Below, piece after piece: positions 39,940 to 50,741 of a DNA stretch of 64,000 nucleotides. Source of the stretch: Bacteroidales bacterium (GTDB lineage: Bacteria; Bacteroidota; Bacteroidia; Bacteroidales; F082); NCBI GenBank assembly GCA_024400425.1, contig JAKSMV010000003.1:123474-187473 (forward strand), read 5' to 3'. The notes beneath the pieces were generated by a model that was not told where the DNA came from, did no database searches, and saw nothing but the letters and a program-made list of their open reading frames with translations. Numbering within the stretch: the stretch's first letter is position 1; each line of letters begins with the position of its first letter. Position numbers and translations under genes: made by a program.

Positions 39940-41244
39940 ATGAATATCCGACGTTTCCTTTTGATCCTCCTTTCTTTATCGCAAATAAGTCTTTACGCCC
40001 AATACGGCAAGCAGTTCGATAATCGTGGCTTCGAGCAATGGACCACACGAAAATCCGTCAGCGAGCCAACACATTGGCACAGCGGAGGCACCGCTACAGG
40101 CACTTTCTCGGGCTTCGTCTCAAGCCAAATCGAGACGTCTTCACAAACACGTCCGGGTTCGTCAGGCAGCAAGAGCGTTCGCCTCTATCCCACTAAAGTT
40201 CTGGGCATTACCGCCAATGGCAACTTGACTAACGGACGCATGAACGCTGGCAGCATGTCGGCTAGCGGTTCGGGCAACTACAACTACACGCAACGCTCCA
40301 ACGAAGCCTTCAATACGCCCATCGATATCATCCCCGACTCGTTGGCCGTTTGGGTATGCTTCCGTAGCGAAAGCGCCACGCAAAACGCTGAAATACACGC
40401 GACAGTGCACGGCGATGCCGACTATAAACTGATTGCAAACGGCACAGAAGAACCCATAGACAAACTCGTGGCCACAGCCCAAAAGAGTTTTACCCGCACT
40501 GCTCCCGCTAATGGTAACTACCAATGGCAACGGCTCAGCATTCCTTTCGAGAAAAACGGAACTTGCAACGATGTCAGATATCTGCTTTTCACCATCACCA
40601 CCAACGCCATCCCAGGCGAAGGCAGCGACCGCGACGACTTGTTTGTTGATGACATCTTGCTGATTTACAATCCATCGCTTCGTCTGGAGCAACTTGCCAA
40701 GACACATTTCGAAGTTGGCGAAAACATTGAGATTCCTTTCACATTGAACGGCACCATGAGCGCCGACAACCTCAACAGCGAAGCCAATCAAGTCATTGCT
40801 CAACTCTCCAATGCCAATGGTGATTTCAGCAATCCCATCGAACTCGGCAGAATCACCACCAACGAAAGCGGAACCATCACCGCACAGATTCCCGACCTTG
40901 GTCCAACTGCAAACTACAATGTGAGAGTGATTTCCACCAACTACCCGATGGTTGGCGGCAACATACAGGAAATCGAAATCATCGGCGATTTGGGCCTTGA
41001 CGACAACAGCATCGCCTTCTGCAACATTTTCCCTAACCCAACCCATTCAAGCATCAGCATTCTGTCGTCGTCTGACATTATGGAAGTGCGGCTCCTCGAC
41101 CTAAAAGGAAGTACCTTATTGCAGCAAACCATCAGCAACGGCAACAAATCCGTGGTTGATTTAAGTGCTTTCGGCAATGGTGTCTATGTGCTTCAAGTAT
41201 TCAATGAACAAGGATGCAATACAAAGCGAATCATTAAATTATAA
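39940..41244 (+). CDS. Secreted PCMD-like protein with a type IX secretion sorting domain
   Basis: The 434-residue product has a signal peptide (MNIRRFLLILLSLSQISLYAQ) and ends in a T9SS type A sorting domain (about 365-434). That domain has IFPNPTHSSISI, VRLLDLKGSTLLQQ, and VVDLSAFGNGVYVLQVFN. The middle has a beta-sandwich region (FDNRGFEQWT, then WVCFRSESATQNAEIHATVHGD and YLLFTITTNAIPGEG) like the putative carbohydrate-metabolism (PCMD) domain of Bacteroidetes surface proteins. It should cross the outer membrane by the type IX system and stay on the surface or be released. I chose the ATG at 39940 because the signal peptide begins there and a -7 box lies upstream. A membrane-protein gene follows after 30 bases. 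Confidence 0.85.
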   Translation: MNIRRFLLILLSLSQISLYAQYGKQFDNRGFEQWTTRKSVSEPTHWHSGGTATGTFSGFVSSQIETSSQTRPGSSGSKSVRLYPTKVLGITANGNLTNGRMNAGSMSASGSGNYNYTQRSNEAFNTPIDIIPDSLAVWVCFRSESATQNAEIHATVHGDADYKLIANGTEEPIDKLVATAQKSFTRTAPANGNYQWQRLSIPFEKNGTCNDVRYLLFTITTNAIPGEGSDRDDLFVDDILLIYNPSLRLEQLAKTHFEVGENIEIPFTLNGTMSADNLNSEANQVIAQLSNANGDFSNPIELGRITTNESGTITAQIPDLGPTANYNVRVISTNYPMVGGNIQEIEIIGDLGLDDNSIAFCNIFPNPTHSSISILSSSDIMEVRLLDLKGSTLLQQTISNGNKSVVDLSAFGNGVYVLQVFNEQGCNTKRIIKL

Positions 41245-41274
41245 TATATAACCTAAACCTAAATATCAAATTAA

Positions 41275-44084
<2,810 letters not shown>

Positions 44085-44098
44085 TTTACATTTCATTG

Positions 44099-44124
44099 TT
44101 GAATTATCGGATCCGATAATTCAA
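44099..44124. terminator. Perfect 26-bp palindrome between convergent genes
   Basis: The palindrome is centred on GGATCC with arms TTGAATTATCGGA/TCCGATAATTCAA. It lies between the ends of ligA and the MalY-like gene and probably acts as a two-way terminator or transcript end. No long T-run follows on either strand. Confidence 0.55.
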
Positions 44125-44146
44125 TAGAAATATTACATGATGCCGA

Positions 44147-45307
44147 TTAAAACACCATTTTCAATCGCCGCATCGCTTCTTCCACTGTGCTGCGCGGACA
44201 AGCCAAATTGACGCGGAAGAAATTTGTCCCTTCCTTGCCAAATTCGCTGCCACGATTGAAACCTAGTTGGGCTTCCTGTGTCATCTTGCGCCACATCTCC
44301 TCTTCCGAAAGCCCGTAGCCATTGAAATCGAGCCACATCATGTAGGTGGCTTGCGGTTTGAAGAACTTCACTTTGGGCAGGTTGTTTTTCAGGAAATCAG
44401 ACACATAATCGACATTACCTTGTATATATTCAAGCAGTTGATTCAGCCATTCGTCGCCGTAGGTCATGGCAGCTTGTGTGGCAACTTTTCCGAAGATATT
44501 GCCCAAGTCGGCCTCCATGGAATGCACATAGCCATTCACCAAATCGCGAAGTTCGGGATTCGGAACGATACAAGTCGATGTGGCCAAACCCGCCAGATTG
44601 AAGGTCTTGCTCGCCGCATGGAAAGTGATGCTATGTTGTGCAAATTCCTCATTGATAGACGCAAAAGGCGTATGCTTGAAACCTGGCAAGACCAAATCGC
44701 AGTGGATTTCATCGGAGATGACCGTAACGCCATTCCTCATGCAGATTTCGCCCAACCGTGTCAGTTCCTCGCGCGTCCAGCAACGTCCGACGGGATTGTG
44801 AGGATTGCACAAAATCAGCAGTTTAGCCGTCTTGGTCTGGCGTTCAAGCAAATCATAATCCATCACATAACCATTTTCACCTTTTATTAATGGATTATAG
44901 ACCAACTTCCTGCCATGATTGCCAGCCGCATGGTGGAATGGCGGATAAACCGGCGACTGTATCAACACCTCGTCACCTTCCTTCGTCAAAGCCATGACGG
45001 CCATCATGAAGCCGCAAACCACTCCAGGTGTGAAAAACATCCATTCCTGCTTCACTTCCCATTGGTGGCGACGCTTCAGCCAGCCTATAATCGACTGGAA
45101 ATAAGCATCATCCTTGAAGTGATAACCATAAACAGGATGCTCGGCACGCTGTTTCACGGCATCGCGGGCGAAGTCGGGGGTTTCGAAATCCATGTCGGCC
45201 ACCCACATGGGGAGAACATCTGGATTGCCGAACACATTCTTGCGCAAGTCGTACTTAACGCAGTTAGAATCAGCACGATTCACTATCTTGTCGAAGTCAT
45301 ATTTCAT
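44147..45307 (-). CDS. MalY/PatB-type PLP-dependent lyase (cystathionine beta-lyase-like)
   Basis: The 386-residue protein has the MalY/PatB pattern: YDLRKNVFGNPDVLPMWVADMDF at the N-terminus, HPVYGYHF, CNPHNPVGRCW, and ISDEIHCDLVLPG with the PLP-contacting aspartate. The Schiff-base lysine is in FHAASKTFNLAGL, and the C-terminal arginine block is NFFRVNLACPRS. Enzymes of this subfamily cleave cystathionine to homocysteine, feeding methionine synthesis through MetH, or act as aminotransferases. It has its own consensus promoter and is convergent with ligA. Confidence 0.88.
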   Translation of the reverse strand: MKYDFDKIVNRADSNCVKYDLRKNVFGNPDVLPMWVADMDFETPDFARDAVKQRAEHPVYGYHFKDDAYFQSIIGWLKRRHQWEVKQEWMFFTPGVVCGFMMAVMALTKEGDEVLIQSPVYPPFHHAAGNHGRKLVYNPLIKGENGYVMDYDLLERQTKTAKLLILCNPHNPVGRCWTREELTRLGEICMRNGVTVISDEIHCDLVLPGFKHTPFASINEEFAQHSITFHAASKTFNLAGLATSTCIVPNPELRDLVNGYVHSMEADLGNIFGKVATQAAMTYGDEWLNQLLEYIQGNVDYVSDFLKNNLPKVKFFKPQATYMMWLDFNGYGLSEEEMWRKMTQEAQLGFNRGSEFGKEGTNFFRVNLACPRSTVEEAMRRLKMVF

Positions 45308-45311
45308 TGTT

Positions 45312-45342
45312 CAAAAGTATTTTCGAACTGCAAATTTGCAAA
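45312..45342 (-). promoter_or_regulatory. Promoter of the MalY-like gene
   Basis: TTTG (45339-45342), 19 bases, TACTTTTG (45312-45319) on the minus strand is an exact consensus match. It abuts the start codon at 45307 almost directly, implying a very short leader. Confidence 0.6.
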
Positions 45343-45381
45343 AAATTCACGTCGGCATGTCGGGCGTAAGCAGAAAAACTC

Positions 45382-45389
45382 TATTTTTG
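45382..45389 (+). promoter_or_regulatory. -7 element of tRNA-Tyr
   Basis: TATTTTTG lies 38 bases before the mature tRNA 5' end. No clear -33 element was found. Confidence 0.5.
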
Positions 45390-45427
45390 CAGCGTCAATC
45401 CGAAAGGATAACGTTCTTCGAAATGTT

Positions 45428-45509
45428 GGGGGAGTCGCATAGTGGCAATTGCAACAGACTGTAAATCTGTCCTCGGATGAGTTCGGTGGTTCGAGTCCAC
45501 CTTCCCCCA
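45428..45509 (+). tRNA. tRNA-Tyr (GTA)
   Basis: The 82-base sequence folds as a class II tRNA. The acceptor GGGGGAG pairs with TTCCCCC, with one G-U pair. The anticodon arm is ACAGACT-GTA-AATCTGT, the extra arm is long, and the T arm is GGTGG-TTCGAGT-CCACC. The GTA anticodon and long variable arm identify tyrosine. The discriminator is A and no CCA is encoded. A terminator follows at once. Confidence 0.95.
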
Positions 45510-45513
45510 CTCC

Positions 45514-45547
45514 AAAAAGTGAATTGCAAAAGCAGTTCACTTTTTTT
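45514..45547 (+). terminator. Terminator after tRNA-Tyr
   Basis: AAAAAGTGAATTGC pairs with GCAGTTCACTTTTT around a 4-base AAAA loop, and the T-rich arm doubles as the release tract. Confidence 0.75.
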
Positions 45548-45678
45548 GTGAATGGTATTTCGGCATTAAATTTCATTTTTTTGCCGAAAAAAGTTAAATT
45601 TTTCTTGTCTATTAAATTATTTATCTATTTTTGCGCTGATTTAGTGATAGATAATTAAACCATAAAAATTGCACTAAT

Positions 45679-45999
45679 ATGAAAATCTTTGTTGCAAAAC
45701 TAGCCTTTAACACTACTACAGACGACTTGAGAGCCTACTACGAACAATTTGGTTACGTTGAATCGTGCCGTGTCATTATGGATCGCGAAACGGGCCGCTC
45801 GAAATGCTATGGATTCGTAGAAATGCCCAACGAAGCCGAAGCCTACAAGGCCATCGTAGAAACTGACGAAATGGTATTCATGGGCAACGAACTTCAAGTA
45901 AAGAAGTCGCGTCCGCAAGCCGAAACACCTGCCAAACCGGCAAAACAAGAGAAACCTCATAGGCCACACAAACCCTTTACAAACAAAGGACAAAATTAA
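45679..45999 (+). CDS. Small RRM-type RNA-binding protein
   Basis: The 106-residue protein is a single RNA recognition motif (about 1-78) with RNP2 IFVAKL and RNP1 KCYGFVEM. The two aromatic positions used for RNA stacking in this fold are F4 and the F of GFVEM. A short tail rich in lysine, proline and histidine follows. This architecture is common in Bacteroidetes, where such proteins act as abundant RNA chaperones or post-transcriptional regulators. It lies between two tRNA genes and is preceded by an AT-rich leader of about 100 bases. Confidence 0.92.
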   Translation: MKIFVAKLAFNTTTDDLRAYYEQFGYVESCRVIMDRETGRSKCYGFVEMPNEAEAYKAIVETDEMVFMGNELQVKKSRPQAETPAKPAKQEKPHRPHKPFTNKGQN

Positions 46000-46037
46000 A
46001 ATTTTCGGAAAATACGATTAGGTATTGAAAAAATACC

Positions 46038-46045
46038 TATTTTTG
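46038..46045 (+). promoter_or_regulatory. -7 element of tRNA-Arg
   Basis: TATTTTTG lies 17 bases before the mature tRNA 5' end. No -33 TTTG is seen at the usual distance. Confidence 0.5.
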
Positions 46046-46062
46046 CAGCCGCTTAAGGCAAT

Positions 46063-46136
46063 GGTCTGGTAGCTCAGCTGGATAGAGCAACAGCCTTCTA
46101 AGCTGTGGGTCTTGGGTTCGAATCCCAACCGGATCA
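46063..46136 (+). tRNA. tRNA-Arg (TCT)
   Basis: The 74-base sequence folds with acceptor GGTCTGG against CCGGATC (two G-U pairs). The D arm is GCTC-AGCTGGATA-GAGC, the anticodon arm ACAGC-CTTCTAA-GCTGT and the T arm TTGGG-TTCGAAT-CCCAA. The anticodon TCT reads AGA/AGG. The discriminator is A and no CCA is encoded. Confidence 0.95.
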
Positions 46137-46142
46137 CATAAT

Positions 46143-46176
46143 TCCCTAACTGATAATCATTCGGTTAGGGATTTTT
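46143..46176 (+). terminator. Terminator after tRNA-Arg
   Basis: An 11-bp stem (TCCCTAACTGA with TCGGTTAGGGA, one G-U pair) closes a 7-base loop and is followed by TTTTTG. Confidence 0.8.
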
Positions 46177-46230
46177 GTTTTAGATGAATAAATAATTCGA
46201 CTCAATGTTAGGAATTAAAGCAGAAATCCC

Positions 46231-46238
46231 TATATTTG
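46231..46238 (+). promoter_or_regulatory. -7 element (TATATTTG) of ppdK
   Basis: A consensus TAnnTTTG box lies 58 bases before the ppdK start. A weak -33 (TTAG) is about 18-19 bases upstream of it. Confidence 0.5.
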
Positions 46239-46296
46239 CACCTTTATTTATAAGGAATAGAATTTTTAGTTAAATCAATCATAATCAATAATTAAC

Positions 46297-49014
46297 ATGA
46301 CAAAGTACGTTTATACTTTTGGTGGAAAGACCGCTGAAGGTAATGCTTCGATGAAGAACGAGTTGGGCGGCAAAGGCGCCAACTTGGCAGAAATGTGTCT
46401 GCTGAAACTTCCTGTACCAGCCGGTTTGACAATCACAACCGAATGCTGCACAGCTTATTACGAAAACAACTGCCAACTTCCTGCTGGCCTCATGGACGAA
46501 GTCCACGCTGGCATGAAGAACATGGAAAACATCATGGGCATGAAATATGGCGATGCCGAGAATCCACTGCTCGTCAGCTGCCGTTCAGGTGCGCGCAAGT
46601 CAATGCCTGGCATGATGGACACCGTCCTTAACATCGGTCTCTGCTCAAAGACCATCCCTGGCCTGATTAAGAAGACCAACAACCCACGTTTCGTGTATGA
46701 CTCATACCGTCGTCTGATCATGATGTACGCCGACGTCGTCATGGAAAAGGCCGAAGGTATCGAACCTGCCGATGGCAAGAGCATCCGCAAACAACTCGAC
46801 GATATGCTCGACGCTTTCAAGGAAGCCAAGGGCTACAAATCAGATACTGAAATCAAGGCTGAAGAACTCCAGCAACTGGCTGAAGACTTCAAGGTCCGCA
46901 TCAAGGAAGTGCTCGGCACCGAATTCCCTGATGATGCTGAAGCTCAACTCGAAGGCGGCATCAAGGCCGTGTTCAAGAGCTGGAATGGTAAGAAGGCTAT
47001 CTCCTACCGCCGCATCGAAGGTATTCCGGATGACTGGGGTACTGCCGTCAACGTGCAGACCATGGTCTTCGGTAACATGGGCGAAGGCTCAGCTACCGGC
47101 GTTGCTTTCACACGTAACCCTGCCACTGGCGACAACCAATTCTATGGAGAATGGCTGATTAACGCTCAGGGCGAAGACGTCGTTGCTGGTATCCGCACTC
47201 CTAACCCACTGAACGACGACACCAAGAACGAGCAGAACAAGCACATGAAGTCCATGCAGGAACTCATGCCTGAAACCTATAAGGAACTCTGCGAAGTCCG
47301 CCGCATCCTCGAAGAAAACTATCACGACATGCTCGACATCGAGTTCACCATCCAAGATGGCAAGCTCTACATGCTGCAGTGCCGCGTTGGTAAGCGCACC
47401 GGTATTGCTGCCTTGACCATGGCTCTCGACATGCTGCACGAAGGTCTCATCGACGAGAAGGAAGTGGTGATGCGCGTGGCTCCTGCCCAAATGGACGAAC
47501 TCCTCCACCCAATCCTCGACGCCGCTGACGAAAAGAAGCACACTGTCATCGCTAAGGGTCTGCCTGCAGGTCCTGGTGGTGCCGTCGGTATCATCGCCCT
47601 CGACAGCGAAAAGTCAAAGGAATACACTGCCAAGAAGATTAAGAACATCTTGGTCCGTGAAGAAACCAACCCAGAAGACGTTGAAGGTATGCGCTCAGCC
47701 GACGGTATCCTTACCGCTCGCGGTGGTATGACTTCACACGCTGCTTTGGTTGCCCGTGGTTGGGGTAAGTGCTGCATCGTTGGTTGCGACGCTGTCAAGA
47801 TCAACATGGAAGAACGCACTGTCACCATCGCTGGCAAGAAGTTCAACGAAGGCGACACCCTCGCCCTGAACGGTGCAAGCGGCTATGTATATGGCGAAGC
47901 TGTTGGCATGATCGACTCATCAGAGAACCCACGCTTCCAAGAATTCATGGCACTCGTCGCCAAATACCAAGGCATGGGCGTCCGCACCAACGCTGACACT
48001 CCAGAAGACACCCAAAACGCTGTCAACTTCGGCGCTGAAGGTATCGGCCTGTTCCGTATCGAACACATGTTCTACGGCAAGAACGGAGCTACACCTCTCG
48101 ACATTCTCCGCAACATGATCCTGTCTTCCAACAAGGAAGAACGTCTGGCTGCCCTGAACGAACTTGAACCACACATCAAGGAAGCCGCCAAGAGCACCCT
48201 GAAGATTTTGAACCACAAGCCTCTCACCTTCCGTCTGATGGACCCACCTTTGCACGAATTCGTTCCACAAACCGAAGAAAAGCAACGTGCTAAGGCAGCC
48301 GAAAGAGGCATCACCTTCGAAGAAATCAAGAAGAGAATCGACGCTCTGCACGAAGTGAACCCAATGATGGGTCTCCGCGGCGCACGTCTCGGTATCGTCT
48401 ATCCTGAAATCTCCGAAATCCAGTTCCGCGCCCTGTTCACAGCTACCGCTGAACTGATGGTTGAAGGTTACGATCCACACCTCGAAATCATGGTTCCTCT
48501 GACCATCGACGTGAAGGAATTGAAGCACCAGAAGGCTATCGCCGACAAGATTCAGGCTGAAGTGGAAGCCAAGTTCGGCGTGAAGATCAGCTACCTCTAC
48601 GGTACCATGATCGAAATCCCACGCGCTACCTTGATGGCTGACGAAATCGCTGAAGTGGCTCAGTTCTTCTCATTCGGCACCAACGACCTCACCCAGATGA
48701 CCCTCGGTTTCTCACGCGACGACGTGAACGAAATCATCCACACCTACATCGACCAAAAGATCATCGCTGCCGATCCATTCAAGACCCTCGACCAGCAAGG
48801 TGTTGGCCAACTCGTGAAACTCGGCGTTGAACGCGGTCGCAGCACCCGTCCAGGTATGAAGTGCGGTGTTTGCGGTGAACACGGTGGTGATCCTGCATCA
48901 GTCGAATTCTTCTACAATGCCGGCATGACCTACGTCAGCTGCTCACCATTCCGTGTACCTGTTGCACGTCTGGCCGCAGCACAAGCCGCCATTAACAAGG
49001 AACGCGGTTGCTAA
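46297..49014 (+). CDS. ppdK: Pyruvate, phosphate dikinase
   Basis: PpdK interconverts pyruvate + ATP + phosphate and PEP + AMP + pyrophosphate, and in anaerobes often works as a pyrophosphate-saving glycolytic step. The 905-residue protein has the N-terminal ATP-grasp domain (YTFGGKTAEGN start, GGKGANLAEM, SCRSGARKSMPGMMDTVLNIG). The phosphohistidine domain has GGMTSHAALVARGWGKCCIVG (His near 480), and the C-terminal PEP/pyruvate barrel has RTNADTPEDTQNAVNFGAEGIGLFRIEHMF and FSFGTNDLTQMTLGFSRDD. The final GMKCGVCGEHGGDP block contains the catalytic cysteine. Codon use is strongly biased and regular, as in highly expressed genes. Together with PckA it points to PEP-centred central metabolism. 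Confidence 0.97.
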   Translation: MTKYVYTFGGKTAEGNASMKNELGGKGANLAEMCLLKLPVPAGLTITTECCTAYYENNCQLPAGLMDEVHAGMKNMENIMGMKYGDAENPLLVSCRSGARKSMPGMMDTVLNIGLCSKTIPGLIKKTNNPRFVYDSYRRLIMMYADVVMEKAEGIEPADGKSIRKQLDDMLDAFKEAKGYKSDTEIKAEELQQLAEDFKVRIKEVLGTEFPDDAEAQLEGGIKAVFKSWNGKKAISYRRIEGIPDDWGTAVNVQTMVFGNMGEGSATGVAFTRNPATGDNQFYGEWLINAQGEDVVAGIRTPNPLNDDTKNEQNKHMKSMQELMPETYKELCEVRRILEENYHDMLDIEFTIQDGKLYMLQCRVGKRTGIAALTMALDMLHEGLIDEKEVVMRVAPAQMDELLHPILDAADEKKHTVIAKGLPAGPGGAVGIIALDSEKSKEYTAKKIKNILVREETNPEDVEGMRSADGILTARGGMTSHAALVARGWGKCCIVGCDAVKINMEERTVTIAGKKFNEGDTLALNGASGYVYGEAVGMIDSSENPRFQEFMALVAKYQGMGVRTNADTPEDTQNAVNFGAEGIGLFRIEHMFYGKNGATPLDILRNMILSSNKEERLAALNELEPHIKEAAKSTLKILNHKPLTFRLMDPPLHEFVPQTEEKQRAKAAERGITFEEIKKRIDALHEVNPMMGLRGARLGIVYPEISEIQFRALFTATAELMVEGYDPHLEIMVPLTIDVKELKHQKAIADKIQAEVEAKFGVKISYLYGTMIEIPRATLMADEIAEVAQFFSFGTNDLTQMTLGFSRDDVNEIIHTYIDQKIIAADPFKTLDQQGVGQLVKLGVERGRSTRPGMKCGVCGEHGGDPASVEFFYNAGMTYVSCSPFRVPVARLAAAQAAINKERGC

Positions 49015-49034
49015 AACCATATCGTAACAAATTA

Positions 49035-49093
49035 AGAGACGCGATGAATCGCGTCTCTACAAGACAGCCTCTGGAAACGGAGGCTGTTTTTTG
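49035..49093 (+). terminator. Palindrome plus rho-independent terminator cassette after ppdK (copy 1)
   Basis: An 11-bp palindrome (AGAGACGCGAT, GA, ATCGCGTCTCT; 49035-49058) is followed by a second hairpin CAGCCTC/GAGGCTG (49065-49086) and seven Ts. The same cassette is repeated almost base for base after the next gene. Confidence 0.85.
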
Positions 49094-49108
49094 TTTGCAA
49101 GATACAAT

Positions 49109-49138
49109 TTTGCCATTCACATTTTTATTGTATCTTTG
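49109..49138 (+). promoter_or_regulatory. Promoter of the C1 peptidase gene
   Basis: TTTG (49109-49112), 18 bases, TATCTTTG (49131-49138) fits the consensus well. The leader is about 45 bases. Confidence 0.65.
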
Positions 49139-49187
49139 CCGAAAATAAGACATATATTTAAGCGCAAACAATTAAAACACTACCAAT

Positions 49188-50363
49188 ATGAAAAAGCATT
49201 TGTTCCTCGCCTTGGCGCTGATGATGGGATTCACAGCAGTCCAGGCACAAGATGAAAAGAAAGAAGAAGGCTTCCAGTTCACCACCATCAAGGAAGCGCC
49301 TATCACCGGCATCCGCGACCAAAACCGCTCATCGACCTGCTGGGCACATTCGGGCATCGCCCTCATGGAAGCCGAAGCATTGCGCATCAAGGGCGTTGAT
49401 GTCGATCTTTCGGAAATGTTCGTCATCAGCCACTCCATGATGGACCGCGCCGAGAAATACGTCCGTCTGCACGGCAACGCCAGCTGGGCTCCTGGCGGCA
49501 AGTGCGGCGACGTGCTCTATTGCCTCGAGCACTACGGTTTCGTGCGTCAGGAAGACATGCCGGGCAACCGCTATGGCGGCACCCTGCCAAACCACACTGA
49601 ACTCGACGCTGTGGCCACAGGTTATGTCAGAGCCATCGCCAAAGGCGATTTCAGCAAACTCAGCCCCGTTTGGAAAGAAGGTCTGCAAGGCATCTACGAC
49701 GCTTATCTCGGCAAATATCCCGAAAAAGTGAACGGTATGACCCCACAGGAATACGCCAAGTCGTTAGGCCTCGAAGCCGACAACTACATCACTTTGACTT
49801 CCTACACCCATCATCCATTTTATGAGCCATTTGCCCTCGAAATCGAAGACAACTGGCGCGGCTGCCCTTACTACAACCTGCCTATCGACGAGCTGATGGA
49901 AGTGATGCAATACGCCATCGACAAGGGCTACACCTTCCAATGGAGCGCCGACGTGAGCGAACAAGGCTTCACCCGCAACGGCGTCGCCGTCTATCCTGAC
50001 GTTGACAAGGCTGTCGAACTCTCAGGTTCCGACATGGCGCACTGGTTGGGCATGTCGGCTGCAAGCCGCCGCAACGAACTCACTTCCAAGCCAATGCCTG
50101 AAATTGACGCTACACAGGAAATGCGTCAAGAAGCCTTCGACAACTGGGAGACTGGCGATGACCATGGTTTGCTTATCTTCGGCAAGGCCAAGGACCAGAA
50201 CGGCAAGGAATACTTCATGGGCAAGAACTCATGGGGCGACGCCGGCGACTACCACGGCATTTGGTACGTTTCGGAAGCCTACGCCAAATACAAGACCATG
50301 AACATCGTTTTGCACAAAGACGCGCTGCCAAAAGACATTGCCAAGAAACTTGGCGTGAAATAA
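49188..50363 (+). CDS. Exported C1-family cysteine peptidase (aminopeptidase C/bleomycin hydrolase-like)
   Basis: The 391-residue product has a signal peptide (MKKHLFLALALMMGFTAVQAQ). The papain-type active site is present: the oxyanion glutamine and catalytic cysteine in RDQNRSSTCWAHSG (Cys near 47), the histidine in GDDHGLLIFGKA (near 325), and the asparagine in FMGKNSWGD (near 343). The long insertion between cysteine and histidine fits family C1B. Unlike cytoplasmic bleomycin hydrolase it is exported, so it likely trims peptides in the periplasm. Its own promoter and a terminator cassette make it a single-gene unit. Codon use suggests strong expression. Confidence 0.9.
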   Translation: MKKHLFLALALMMGFTAVQAQDEKKEEGFQFTTIKEAPITGIRDQNRSSTCWAHSGIALMEAEALRIKGVDVDLSEMFVISHSMMDRAEKYVRLHGNASWAPGGKCGDVLYCLEHYGFVRQEDMPGNRYGGTLPNHTELDAVATGYVRAIAKGDFSKLSPVWKEGLQGIYDAYLGKYPEKVNGMTPQEYAKSLGLEADNYITLTSYTHHPFYEPFALEIEDNWRGCPYYNLPIDELMEVMQYAIDKGYTFQWSADVSEQGFTRNGVAVYPDVDKAVELSGSDMAHWLGMSAASRRNELTSKPMPEIDATQEMRQEAFDNWETGDDHGLLIFGKAKDQNGKEYFMGKNSWGDAGDYHGIWYVSEAYAKYKTMNIVLHKDALPKDIAKKLGVK

Positions 50364-50375
50364 GATTTGCGATAT

Positions 50376-50435
50376 AGAGACGCGATGAATCGCGTCTCTA
50401 CAAAGCAGCCTCTGGAAATGGAGGCTGTTTTTTTT
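50376..50435 (+). terminator. Palindrome plus rho-independent terminator cassette (copy 2)
   Basis: The palindrome AGAGACGCGAT-GA-ATCGCGTCTCT (50376-50399) and the hairpin CAGCCTC/GAGGCTG (50406-50427) with a T8 tract repeat copy 1 with only a few changes (an A-C against A-T in the loop, AGACAG against AAGCAG in the linker). Confidence 0.85.
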
Positions 50436-50478
50436 GTTTCACTTTTCATGCAAAAGCTGAACACCACCGATGTATTAT

Positions 50479-50688
50479 TTTACAACATACTGTACGGAAT
50501 AATCTGGTGAATAATCTTCTTTACACAAAAACATGATTTTTATTGTAAAGTAAGACAATGGTTATTAGTTTACAGATAAATTTACAGGTAATTTACACAA
50601 AATATTACAAATATAATGAATGATTATTGTTTTTATTTCATTGTATATCAATGTTATACAAAAAATTTAATAAAAAGTTTGTGTAAAG
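50479..50688. promoter_or_regulatory. TTTACA/TGTAAA-rich control region
   Basis: Within the 378-base gap before the AlbA_2 gene, TTTACA or its complement TGTAAA occurs seven times: 50479, 50521, 50544, 50569, 50581, 50592 and 50682. An 11-base unit CTTTACACAAA (50519-50529) returns inverted as TTTGTGTAAAG (50678-50688). The last copy sits about 25 bases upstream of a -7 box (TAATTTTG, 50712-50719). This looks like an operator array, perhaps for the winged-helix domain of the downstream gene product. Confidence 0.5.
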
Positions 50689-50741
50689 TACAAAAATCCA
50701 AAAGAAAAACGTAATTTTGTGGGCGGAAAAATGAGAAAATA

